Source: Pseudomonas viridiflava
Lineage (GTDB): Bacteria; Pseudomonadota; Gammaproteobacteria; Pseudomonadales; Pseudomonadaceae
Assembly (NCBI RefSeq): GCF_900590885.1
Contig: NZ_UUON01000004.1
Coordinates: forward strand, 620,001 to 684,000
DNA: 64,000 nucleotides
Direction of reading: 5' to 3'
The first letter of the stretch is position 1, and the number at the start of each line of letters is the position of its first letter. Below, one piece after another: positions 56,301-64,000 of this stretch. The position numbers were made by a program, and so were the translations under genes. The notes below the pieces were generated by a model. The model was not told where the DNA came from. It made no database searches and worked only from the letters and a program-made list of their open reading frames with translations.

Positions 56301-59069
56301 AACATGCAGCTGCAACGCAAGCTCGACGACGTGGCCGCCACCACCGTGAACCGCACGCAGATGATCACCGGCATCCTCTGGACCTGCGTGGAATGGGTGG
56401 CGGCAGTGGCCACCGCGCCGTTTCCGGTCCTGAGCCTGGCGACCGGCCTGCTGCTGGCGTTCAAGGACGCCATGCTGGCCTTGCATGCCTATAACCAAGG
56501 TGACACCTCGGCCGCCTTCGAGCACTTCCTCGGCTACCTGTTCAACAGTGCCGGCGCGTTGCTCACCGATTTGCGGCCCGTGCTGCGCTCGCTCAACCCC
56601 GTCGGCAAGCCATTGCGCCTGAGTGCTGCCGATGCCGGGCAACGCCGCGTACTGCAACTGATCAAACAACTGGAAGCCCCGCCGCCGGCGCCGTCCGGCA
56701 TGCAGCCGGTGGTCTTCGAGGGCCAGCCGTTCTGGGCGCCCAAGACGCCGGATGCCATCGGCCGCTATTTACTGCATCGCCTTGACCCGGCCAGCGGCCA
56801 CCTGATGTCCACCGCCCGCCTGGCCGAACCGAATGCCGAAGGCGTGTGGGTACGCAGTGGGCTGGCGGGCGGCGCGCCGAAGTACGAAAGCCTGCCGGAA
56901 ACTCCCGGCCCCCATAAGGACTATGGAATACCCGCGAAGTACTGGCGCGAGGTTGAATCGGTCCTCGACCCACAGTTGAAAAACAACCTGATCCTGCGTG
57001 CCGATGTGATGCAACTGCCTGCGCAAATGCAACTGGACAGTACCGTGCTGCACCTGAGGAAAGTACGCGGTGAATACCAACAACAAGTCGGGCGTCTAAC
57101 CACAGATGCACAGGCGTTTTTCCAGGGGTTTGTGCCGTTGCCCGCGGTGGCGCAGGTACCGGCCATCGATGCCGGCGCCTCCTTTGCCCAACTGCTTGGC
57201 ACCGAGGCGTTCAGTAGCAACAAACACCTGGTCATCGGCGCCCTGCCCAGTTCCATTGCCGGCAAACAAGTGTTGATCGACAACCTCGACACCCTGGTTG
57301 AACAGGGCTTCAAGACTTTGTACCTGGAGTACGTACCGGGGGACGTGTTCCGGGCCAAACTGGAAAACCTCAACCGGGGGAAATCCTGGAAGCACCTCAA
57401 GCAGCACTTGGGCACGCTGGACACCACCTTCGGCTTCGCGAAGGGCGCAGAGCACTCTTACCTCCAACTGGTGCGCAAGGCCAGGGAAAAGGGCCTGCAG
57501 GTCAAGGCGCTGGATGCCTGCACCTCGTATCACCTCGACAGCGCCTTGGTCCTGGGCGACACCCCGCCCACCACGCCACGGGACAACCGCCTGCGCAACT
57601 TCTACTCGCACAAAGTCATCGAGGCGGACATGGCCGACACCCCTCAGGAGCGCTGGGTGGCGCTGGTGGAGCCATCGCGCCTGCGCACCTTCAACCAGAC
57701 GCCGGGTCTGGCAGACCTGCACGAGTCCGTCGCATTGCGTATCGAGGATGTGAGTGTGGGCCAGCCCGCGAGCCTGCGCATTGACACGGCCGGTTCGATC
57801 GCCGGCGATGCCGAGGCCAAGGGTGACTACCTGATGAGCTTGCCCACCGCGTACAAGGCGCCCGAGCCTGACGTAGCAGCAACGCCAACTGCGCCCGCCA
57901 TTAATCATTTCAACGACTTCGACATCGCCCCGGCCTTCAGGGACGATATCCTGAGCCTGGCAGATGAACCCCATGGGCTGGACGGTCGTTACCCGCCGCC
58001 GTCCATGACCCGCCGCAGGCCGGCGTTCGACGCATTCGTCGAAACGCGCGAACGCCTGAGCACCCAAGCCGAGCGCTTCTTCACCGACTATGCGCCACCT
58101 GCCCGCCCGCCCCTGCCGGAGGTCACGGCCGCCACCACGACGCAATCCTTTATCAAACAGGTCAGCGACAGCTCGCTATCAGGGCTGATCATCGGCGAAG
58201 GCCATAGTCACGAGGCCGGCAAGGCGCTCCTCAGGACGCAGATGAAGACCCTCAAGGACGCCGGCTTCAAGACCCTGTATGTCGAACATCTGCTCACCGA
58301 CCTGCACCAGGCCGAACTGGATCTGTTCCTGCACACCCGGCGCCTGCCCGACGGCCTCAAAACCTACCTAAGGCAACAGGATAGGGGGCATATGCCGCTG
58401 AACACTGGCCCTGACACCTATACGCAAGTGGTCCAGGCGGCGAATAAATATGGCATCCGCATACGGGCCCTCGACTGTACCGCCAGCTACCACCTCAAGG
58501 AGTTATCGGACCCCGGTGCGTCGCGCAACTCGATGTTCAATTACTTCGCAGCCAAGGTCATCGAGGCCGACCAGGCCGCGCACGGCCCACACAAATGGGT
58601 CGCCTTCGTCGGCAGCGCCCATACCAATAACAACCTTGGAGTACCTGGGCTGGCCGAAATGCTCGGAGCAGTCAGCCTGAATGTAAGGGACACTGCGCCA
58701 GCACTCGCCAGAGGCATTCACCCAGGCTACTGGGAAAGTGACCTGGCCACGCTCACGTCACCTGCGCTGCGCAGTGACTTCCAGCTTGAAGTAGGCAAAC
58801 CCGGTCGGCCGGCGCCGCGGCCCTTTGTGGCGGTTGAGCGCTCGAAACTGACCCGCGCCGGGCAGTACCTGATCGAGCGCCCGTCGGCTGCAGAAACCCG
58901 GCTGGTGCACCGTTCCAGTACCGGTGAAATCGTGACCACGCCGATTCAAGTCGACGACAACGGGCTGTACTTCATTGACCGCTGGGGCAAGCGGGCGCAA
59001 CGCTTCAAGGCGATGGCAACGCTGTTCGGCATGCTCAGAGAAGACGTCAAGCTGGTCCCTGTCACCTAA
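53325..59069 (+). CDS. Very large toxin-like protein with tandem TIKI/EreA/ChaN-type domains
   Basis: This 1914-residue protein resembles the dermonecrotic-toxin-like / membrane-targeted effector proteins of Pseudomonas. Three N-terminal modules share a VLLxTP motif at residues 193, 559 and 905, two of them preceded by a W(Y/F)RSA motif (W328, W670). A hydrophobic segment follows (about 1013-1053, WVAAVATAPFPVLSLATGLL). Two homologous domains end it: copy 1 (about 1300-1480; GALPSS at 1304, E1334, LDACTSYHL at 1396) and copy 2 (about 1620-1790; GEGHSH at 1624, E1654-H1655, LDCTASYHL at 1716, GSAHT at 1763). Only copy 2 keeps both GxxH motifs of the TIKI/TraB/EreA/ChaN/P. multocida toxin-C2 superfamily. 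No signal peptide is visible. I chose ATG 53325 since GGAGA lies upstream; TTG 53223 and ATG 53310 are alternatives. Target and export route are unknown. Confidence 0.85.
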   Translation: MSTSTQSFDAIKSSLHQIGHHLFVSPAPLLPDHRPSAELAYLERVNSLLKTHYRTVLGKSRQLYQALPGSDLRSAQGQALVATLKSSLNTSLLDMDLREQINGSSRKSFMIYEAGLTALEHEARLGVQDHLLQSQDSEMLAQVGLAPALRPGLYALRFDYQDVTVELAGAFVATQKNSPVVTALTSTEAVGRVLLFTPVRGIQAFDSLDELNNHLLQVIDHPTGRDEFMSLLPRRYHTLTAAGISPLALASISEKPLFEHLFDVQVDKRTQDIQWALSFAENPQQDSLQLNNALDHAIASSPPDFSTRLELHAQALLERQLRLSAPDWYRSADDAQRTELAEHLGQYNQARQTLLDLLGPVATPQTLADHQWRERLRDELEIDDLQPEHLLVTTHRVIPNLGDYQHPRNLIDLALRGPHLGDELPGSDFVRKTTLTYHGTALPDAYQDLTPTWLAQQLTTLQPRIDFAQLQTELHGRVELRLAIEQMLDRRINVLAYTAVLQQHLTDDDYQLIQRLRAGSDPQLSAASVGPGALSLHGAQLLDLWVLRQADSQGAIKRVLLCTPEAPRAQQFMAFDSEAQCQAHILGWAVDNGVEAASGTLTDYLITRLPMRFRSAMKSVLAGLGFKPHAKEHQEVTFNPATSYQACLQSMAEHALRTRVDDYEFSTPLWFRSASTEQRRKLATLNDNADNTLLAYNAQVFSEANLPSFDSYLHDHARLRLNQLLRRPQNDVDPDTVWAYSPPALVGIWTPAPLTYTQLYRDGYADGVGFLDEKFSHSARFRGPQGVDLSALTPQKVARSLTGVWIGQRYIDGVKAKLLDSTDASYDLRRRTALTITQWQLESAALESHLQGHIAGVDLQWLTLCIAGMADTSVQTRKRYSIHRLMIDGDWVIGTWLFTHADNPVLLYTPQAPDGISFREARLFNYLLKKQPGMIDYFTERVGVQSRTRVRAFLDEAKRKLPEQLDKTTPSPARYDTTRGVTPVTDLRLALYNMQLQRKLDDVAATTVNRTQMITGILWTCVEWVAAVATAPFPVLSLATGLLLAFKDAMLALHAYNQGDTSAAFEHFLGYLFNSAGALLTDLRPVLRSLNPVGKPLRLSAADAGQRRVLQLIKQLEAPPPAPSGMQPVVFEGQPFWAPKTPDAIGRYLLHRLDPASGHLMSTARLAEPNAEGVWVRSGLAGGAPKYESLPETPGPHKDYGIPAKYWREVESVLDPQLKNNLILRADVMQLPAQMQLDSTVLHLRKVRGEYQQQVGRLTTDAQAFFQGFVPLPAVAQVPAIDAGASFAQLLGTEAFSSNKHLVIGALPSSIAGKQVLIDNLDTLVEQGFKTLYLEYVPGDVFRAKLENLNRGKSWKHLKQHLGTLDTTFGFAKGAEHSYLQLVRKAREKGLQVKALDACTSYHLDSALVLGDTPPTTPRDNRLRNFYSHKVIEADMADTPQERWVALVEPSRLRTFNQTPGLADLHESVALRIEDVSVGQPASLRIDTAGSIAGDAEAKGDYLMSLPTAYKAPEPDVAATPTAPAINHFNDFDIAPAFRDDILSLADEPHGLDGRYPPPSMTRRRPAFDAFVETRERLSTQAERFFTDYAPPARPPLPEVTAATTTQSFIKQVSDSSLSGLIIGEGHSHEAGKALLRTQMKTLKDAGFKTLYVEHLLTDLHQAELDLFLHTRRLPDGLKTYLRQQDRGHMPLNTGPDTYTQVVQAANKYGIRIRALDCTASYHLKELSDPGASRNSMFNYFAAKVIEADQAAHGPHKWVAFVGSAHTNNNLGVPGLAEMLGAVSLNVRDTAPALARGIHPGYWESDLATLTSPALRSDFQLEVGKPGRPAPRPFVAVERSKLTRAGQYLIERPSAAETRLVHRSSTGEIVTTPIQVDDNGLYFIDRWGKRAQRFKAMATLFGMLREDVKLVPVT

Positions 59070-59085
59070 ATCACGGGCAACAAAA

Positions 59086-59117
59086 AACCCGCTGGCCATC
59101 GTGGCCCAGCGGGTTTG
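59086..59117. terminator. Terminator after the large toxin-like gene
   Basis: Stem AAACCCGCTGG / CCAGCGGGTTT-type inverted repeat with a short loop, 16 bases past the stop codon, preceded by AAAA; it also serves the convergent YqfO-like gene. Confidence 0.85.
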
Positions 59118-59136
59118 CTGTTTTACAGCCGGCGGA

Positions 59137-59448
59137 TCAGAAATCCGCCAACTGCCACACTTCATATGCCGGTGTCTCGTAGGGGTGGCTGAGCTTCAAG
59201 GCCGCTACAACCGCCTTGACCAACTCGTCTGCCACCACCAACTCGACCTTCCATTCTTCAACCACTTCAACCTGGCCCACTTGCCCGATAAATGGCTGGC
59301 TGCCATCCAACGCACGGAATTGGCCCTGGCCCAGCACTTGCCAGGCGCAGCTGTCGTAGTCGCCGATGCGCCCGCCGCCGGCTGCGAAGACGGCGGTTTT
59401 CACCGTCTCCACATGGCCACCGGGCACAAAGAAGGCCAGCTTGTACAC
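59137..59448 (-). CDS. YqfO/NIF3-like small protein (CutA-like fold)
   Basis: The 103-residue protein matches the stand-alone YqfO-type insert domain of NIF3 proteins: MYKLAFFVPGGHVETVKTAV, GAGRIGDYDSC-type motif (AGGGRIGDYDSCAWQVLG) and LVVADELVKAVVAALKLSHP followed by YETPAYEVW. It is likely a trimeric regulatory or metal-associated domain of unknown function. It lies immediately downstream of purL (4 bases), so it is probably co-transcribed. Confidence 0.85.
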   Translation of the reverse strand: MYKLAFFVPGGHVETVKTAVFAAGGGRIGDYDSCAWQVLGQGQFRALDGSQPFIGQVGQVEVVEEWKVELVVADELVKAVVAALKLSHPYETPAYEVWQLADF

Positions 59449-59452
59449 CGCC

Positions 59453-62400
59453 TTAGTTCACCCACACGCGAGCGTTGCGGAACATGCGCATCCAGGCGCC
59501 GTCTTCGTTCCACTCTTCGGGGCGCCACGAGTTCTGCACGGCGCGGAATACACGCTCCGGGTGCGGCATCATGATGGTCACGCGGCCGTCACGGCTGGTG
59601 AGGCCGGTGATCCCGCGCGGCGAGCCGTTCGGGTTGGCCGGGTAGCTCTCGGTGACCTTGCCGTGGTTGTCGACGAAACGCATCGACACACAACCGGACA
59701 GGTCGGCTTCCAGCAAGGCTTCTTCGCTGGCGAACTCGGCATGGCCTTCACCGTGGGCGATGGCGATCGGCATGCGCGAACCGGCCATGCCTTGCAGGAA
59801 GATCGAGTTCGACTCCTGCACCTGCACCATGGCCACACGGGCTTCGAACTGCTCGGAACGGTTACGCACAAAGTGCGGCCAGAACTCGCTGCCCGGGATC
59901 AGTTCGCTGAGGTTGGACATCATCTGGCAACCGTTGCACACACCCAGGGTGAAGCTGTCGTTGCGCTCGAAGAAGCCCTGGAACGCGTCGCGGGCACGGC
60001 TGTTGAACAGCGCCGACTTGGCCCAGCCTTCACCGGCACCCAACACGTCGCCGTAGGAGAAACCACCGCAAGCCACCAGGCCTTTGAACTCGTTGAGATC
60101 AACGCGACCGGCGAGGATGTCGCTCATGTGCACGTCGATCGCATTGAAGCCGGCGCGGTCGAACGCCGCCGCCATTTCTACCTGGCCGTTGACGCCCTGC
60201 TCACGCAGCACGGCAACCTGTGGGCGGATGCCTTTCTTGATGTACGGCGCGGCGATGTCCTGGTTGACGTCGAAGCTGAGCTTGGTGCTCAGGCCCGGGT
60301 TGTCTTCTTCCAGGATCACGTCGAATTCCTGCTCGGCGCAGTCGGCGTTGTCCCGCAGGCGTTGGATCTGGTAGCTGGTCTCGGCCCACTGGCGTTGCAG
60401 CAGGCGGCGTTGGCCGGCGAACACGGTGTCGCCATTGAACGAGATGTTGATCTCGCCGTTGTTGATCGGCTGGCCGATCACGGCAACGCAGTCGTCCAGG
60501 CCGGCGGCGCTGAATTGTGCGAGTACATCCGGGGTAGCGTCCTGGCGAACCTGGATCACTGCACCCAACTCTTCGTTGAACAGGATGCCGTTGATTTCGG
60601 AAGCATCCTCGGCAACGCTGTCGAGCACGATGTTCAGGCCACAGTGACCGGCGAAGGCCATCTCTACAACACTGGTGAGCAAGCCGCCATCGGAACGGTC
60701 GTGGTAGGACAGCAGGTGGCCATCGGCGTTGAGACCCTGGATCACGGCGAAGAAGGCTTTGAGGTCTTCGGCGTCATCGACGTCCGGAGCCTGCTTGCCG
60801 AGCTTGCCATGGGTTTGCGCCAGGATGGATGCGCCCATGCGGTTCTGGCCACGGCCCAGGTCGATCAGGATCAGGTCGGTGGTGCCCTTGTCCATGCGCA
60901 GTTGCGGGGTCAGGGTTTGGCGGATGTCGGTGACCGGTGCGAAGCCGGTGACGATCAGCGACAGCGGCGAAGTAACGGTTTTGTCGACGCCGTCATCGTT
61001 CCAGCGGGTGGCCATGGACATCGAGTCCTTGCCCACCGGAATGGTGATACCCAGCTCCGGGCACAGCTCCATGCCGACCGCTTTTACCGTGTCGTACAGG
61101 CGTGCATCTTCACCCGGGTGGCCGGCAGCGGACATCCAGTTGGCCGACAGTTTGATATCGGACAGCTTGCCGATGCGCGACGCGGCGATGTTGGTGAGGG
61201 TTTCACCAATGGCCATGCGGCCCGACGCCGGAGCGTCCAGCAGGGCCAGCGGCGTGCGCTCGCCCATGGCCATGGCTTCACCGGTGTACACGTCGAAGCT
61301 GGTGGCGGTGACGGCAACGTCGGCCACCGGCACTTGCCATGGGCCAACCATTTGGTCACGGGCCACCAGGCCGGTGATGGTGCGGTCGCCGATGGTGATC
61401 AGGAAGCTTTTGCTCGCCACGGCCGGGTGGTGCAGCACGCGTTCGATGCTGTCGGCCAGTTCGAGTGTGCTTGGGTCGAAGTCATCGCCCAGCTCGGCTT
61501 CACGAACTGCCGAGCGGTGCATGCGCGGGGCTTTGCCCAGCAGCACTTCGAGCGGCATGTCGACCGGGCTGTTGCCGAAGTGGCTGTCGGTAACCGTCAG
61601 CTGCGGTTCGGCAGTGGCTTCGCCGACCACGGCAAACGGGCAGCGCTCGCGTTCGCAGATGGCCTGGAAGCGCGCGAAGTCTTCAGGGCCCACGGCCAAC
61701 ACATAACGTTCCTGGGATTCGTTGCTCCAGATTTCGTGCGGGGCCATGCCCGGCTCGTCGTTTGGAATGTTGCGCAGTTCGAAACGGCCACCACGGTCGC
61801 CATCGTTGACCAGTTCCGGGAAGGCGTTGGACAAACCGCCGGCGCCGACGTCGTGGATGAAGCTGATCGGGTTCTTGTCACCCAACTGCCAGCAACGGTC
61901 GATGACTTCCTGGCAGCGACGCTCCATTTCCGGGTTTTCGCGCTGTACGGAAGCGAAGTCCAGATCGGCCGAGCTGGTGCCGGTGGCCATGGAAGAAGCG
62001 GCGCCGCCGCCCAGGCCGATGAGCATGGCCGGGCCGCCGAGCACGATCAGCTTGGAGCCGACCAGGATCTCGCCTTTCTTCACGTGTTCTTCGCGGATGT
62101 TGCCCATGCCGCCGGCCAACATGATCGGCTTGTGGTAACCGCGCACTTCATCGCCACGCGGGGTGGTGATGGATTGTTCGAAGGTACGGAAATAACCGGT
62201 CAGCGCCGGGCGCCCGAATTCGTTGTTGAACGCGGCACCGCCCAGTGGGCCTTCGATCATGATGTCGAGGGCGGTAACAATGCGCTCTGGTTTGCCGTAC
62301 GGCACTTCCCACGGCTGTTCGAAGCCCGGGATCTGCAGGTTGGACACGGTGAAACCGGTCAGGCCCGCCTTGGGCTTGGCGCCACGGCCAGTCGCGCCTT

Positions 62401-63349
62401 CGTCACGGATTTCGCCGCCGGAACCTGTAGCTGCGCCCGGGAACGGGGCAATCGCGGTCGGGTGGTTGTGGGTTTCAACCTTCATCAAGATGTGCACCGG
62501 CTCCTGCACCGCGCCGTACTGGCGGGTTTCAGGGTCCGGGAAGAAGCGGCCGGCCACGGAGCCGACGATCACCGAGGCGTTGTCCTTATAAGCCGACAGC
62601 ACGCCTTCGCTGTGCATCACGTAGGTGTTCTTGATCATGCCGAACAGGCTTTTTTCCTGGCTCTGGCCGTCGATGTCCCAACTGGCGTTGAAGATCTTGT
62701 GACGGCAGTGCTCGGAGTTGGCCTGGGCGAACATCATCAATTCGATGTCGTGGGGGTTGCGCTTCAAGCCGTTGAAGGCGTCGACCAGGTAGTCGATTTC
62801 GTCTTCGGCGAGGGCCAGGCCCAGTTCGGTGTTGGCCTTCTCGAGGGCGGCGCGGCCGCCGCCAAGCACGTCAATCGCGGTGAGCGGCTTGGGCTCGGCG
62901 TGGCTGAACAGGCCGGCGGCCTGTTCGAGCTGGCTGACGATGATCTGGGTCATGCGGTCGTGCAGGCTGCTGGCGATCAGCTCGGCGTCAGCGTCGCTGA
63001 ACTGGCCAGCCACGTAGAAGGCGATACCGCGCTCCAGGCGCTGGATTTTTTCCAGGCCACAGTTGCGGGCGATATCGCTGGCCTTGCTCGACCAGGGCGA
63101 GATGGTGCCGAACCGCGGCAGAACCAGGAACAAGCGGCCGGTCGGCTCTTGAACGGGAACGCTGGGGCCGTACTTCAGAAGGCGTGCGAGCACTTGCTGT
63201 TCGTCGGCGGTCAACACGCCGGTAACGTCGGCGAAGTGAGCAAATTCAGCATACAGGCCTGTAACAGCTGGAACCTTCTGGCTCAGTTGCTCAAGGAGTT
63301 TGCTGTGGCGAAAGGCAGAAAGGGCAGGAGCGCCGCGCAGGATCAACAT
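59453..63349 (-). CDS. purL: Phosphoribosylformylglycinamidine synthase (FGAM synthase)
   Basis: This 1298-residue single-chain enzyme converts FGAR, glutamine and ATP to FGAM in purine synthesis. The N-terminal PurS-like domain (starts [20 protein letters not shown]), linker, two AIRS-like ATPase halves ([71 protein letters not shown]) and the C-terminal class I glutaminase (Cys in [11 protein letters not shown], His/Glu in [10 protein letters not shown]) are complete. ATG 63349 is the family start; the frame extends to 63472 with unrelated residues. It is divergent from mltF. Confidence 0.98.
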   Translation of the reverse strand: MLILRGAPALSAFRHSKLLEQLSQKVPAVTGLYAEFAHFADVTGVLTADEQQVLARLLKYGPSVPVQEPTGRLFLVLPRFGTISPWSSKASDIARNCGLEKIQRLERGIAFYVAGQFSDADAELIASSLHDRMTQIIVSQLEQAAGLFSHAEPKPLTAIDVLGGGRAALEKANTELGLALAEDEIDYLVDAFNGLKRNPHDIELMMFAQANSEHCRHKIFNASWDIDGQSQEKSLFGMIKNTYVMHSEGVLSAYKDNASVIVGSVAGRFFPDPETRQYGAVQEPVHILMKVETHNHPTAIAPFPGAATGSGGEIRDEGATGRGAKPKAGLTGFTVSNLQIPGFEQPWEVPYGKPERIVTALDIMIEGPLGGAAFNNEFGRPALTGYFRTFEQSITTPRGDEVRGYHKPIMLAGGMGNIREEHVKKGEILVGSKLIVLGGPAMLIGLGGGAASSMATGTSSADLDFASVQRENPEMERRCQEVIDRCWQLGDKNPISFIHDVGAGGLSNAFPELVNDGDRGGRFELRNIPNDEPGMAPHEIWSNESQERYVLAVGPEDFARFQAICERERCPFAVVGEATAEPQLTVTDSHFGNSPVDMPLEVLLGKAPRMHRSAVREAELGDDFDPSTLELADSIERVLHHPAVASKSFLITIGDRTITGLVARDQMVGPWQVPVADVAVTATSFDVYTGEAMAMGERTPLALLDAPASGRMAIGETLTNIAASRIGKLSDIKLSANWMSAAGHPGEDARLYDTVKAVGMELCPELGITIPVGKDSMSMATRWNDDGVDKTVTSPLSLIVTGFAPVTDIRQTLTPQLRMDKGTTDLILIDLGRGQNRMGASILAQTHGKLGKQAPDVDDAEDLKAFFAVIQGLNADGHLLSYHDRSDGGLLTSVVEMAFAGHCGLNIVLDSVAEDASEINGILFNEELGAVIQVRQDATPDVLAQFSAAGLDDCVAVIGQPINNGEINISFNGDTVFAGQRRLLQRQWAETSYQIQRLRDNADCAEQEFDVILEEDNPGLSTKLSFDVNQDIAAPYIKKGIRPQVAVLREQGVNGQVEMAAAFDRAGFNAIDVHMSDILAGRVDLNEFKGLVACGGFSYGDVLGAGEGWAKSALFNSRARDAFQGFFERNDSFTLGVCNGCQMMSNLSELIPGSEFWPHFVRNRSEQFEARVAMVQVQESNSIFLQGMAGSRMPIAIAHGEGHAEFASEEALLEADLSGCVSMRFVDNHGKVTESYPANPNGSPRGITGLTSRDGRVTIMMPHPERVFRAVQNSWRPEEWNEDGAWMRMFRNARVWVN

Positions 63350-63399
63350 CTTCGGGACAGCCTCGGGAAGGGGGTGTGCTTTGAGGCCGTGCATTCTAG

Positions 63400-64000
<601 letters not shown>

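Overview
The window is chromosomal DNA of a Pseudomonas, most likely of the P. fluorescens group. Evidence: high GC; a run of genes whose order I recall from Pseudomonas chromosomes (imelysin/DUF1513, colRS, groESL, fxsA, ampG, proS, dinB, mprF, recJ, hom-thrC, dsbC, xerD, rpsP-rimM-trmD-rplS, ffh, purT, nag cluster, purL, mltF); and repeated GTGGGAGGGGGCTTGCCCCC palindromes (REP/REPIN elements) typical of fluorescent pseudomonads. No phage, insertion sequence, CRISPR array or rRNA was seen. Almost all of it is core housekeeping sequence; the clear exception is one very large toxin-like gene at 53.3-59.1 kb.

Layout. 0-5.4 kb: end of an imelysin-type protein and a DUF1513 partner, then on the minus strand a methyltransferase / InaA-type LPS kinase / small membrane protein operon beside the ColR-ColS two-component system. 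5.6-13.7 kb: metallophosphoesterase, groESL, fxsA, a HugZ-like flavoprotein, a DUF481 protein, an alkyltransferase-like DNA repair protein and the muropeptide permease AmpG. 13.8-24.4 kb: proS, a lipoprotein, LexA-controlled dinB, a tandem pair of initiator tRNA genes, the mprF / VirJ-like pair for aminoacylated phosphatidylglycerol, and recJ. 24.5-33.6 kb: yaeQ, a CoA transferase with a periplasmic binding-like partner, small proteins, then thrC, hom, dsbC, xerD and a thioesterase. 33.6-37.2 kb: rpsP-rimM-trmD-rplS and ffh. 37.4-45.7 kb: a CcsA-like membrane protein, a CorC/CNNM protein, an MHS-family transporter, purT, a VUT-family transporter, a gamma carbonic anhydrase, two divergent Nudix hydrolases and an L,D-transpeptidase. 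45.9-53.1 kb: a complete N-acetylglucosamine uptake and catabolism operon (nagR, nagA, SIS deaminase, EIIA-HPr-EI, EIICB) with paired operators upstream. 53.3-59.1 kb: the toxin-like gene. 59.1-64 kb: a YqfO/NIF3-like protein, purL and the start of mltF.

Most distinctive observation: the 1914-residue protein has three spaced N-terminal modules, a central hydrophobic segment and two homologous C-terminal domains offset by 320 residues. The second copy carries two GxxH motifs and a glutamate as in the TIKI/TraB/EreA/ChaN superfamily (which includes a domain of Pasteurella multocida toxin). The first copy has lost both GxxH motifs, so it looks like a built-in pseudoenzyme. Other points of interest are a candidate ColR site before the LPS-modification operon, a matched pair of operators for the nag regulator, a degenerate second EIIB domain in NagE, and seven REP-type loci in two sequence forms.
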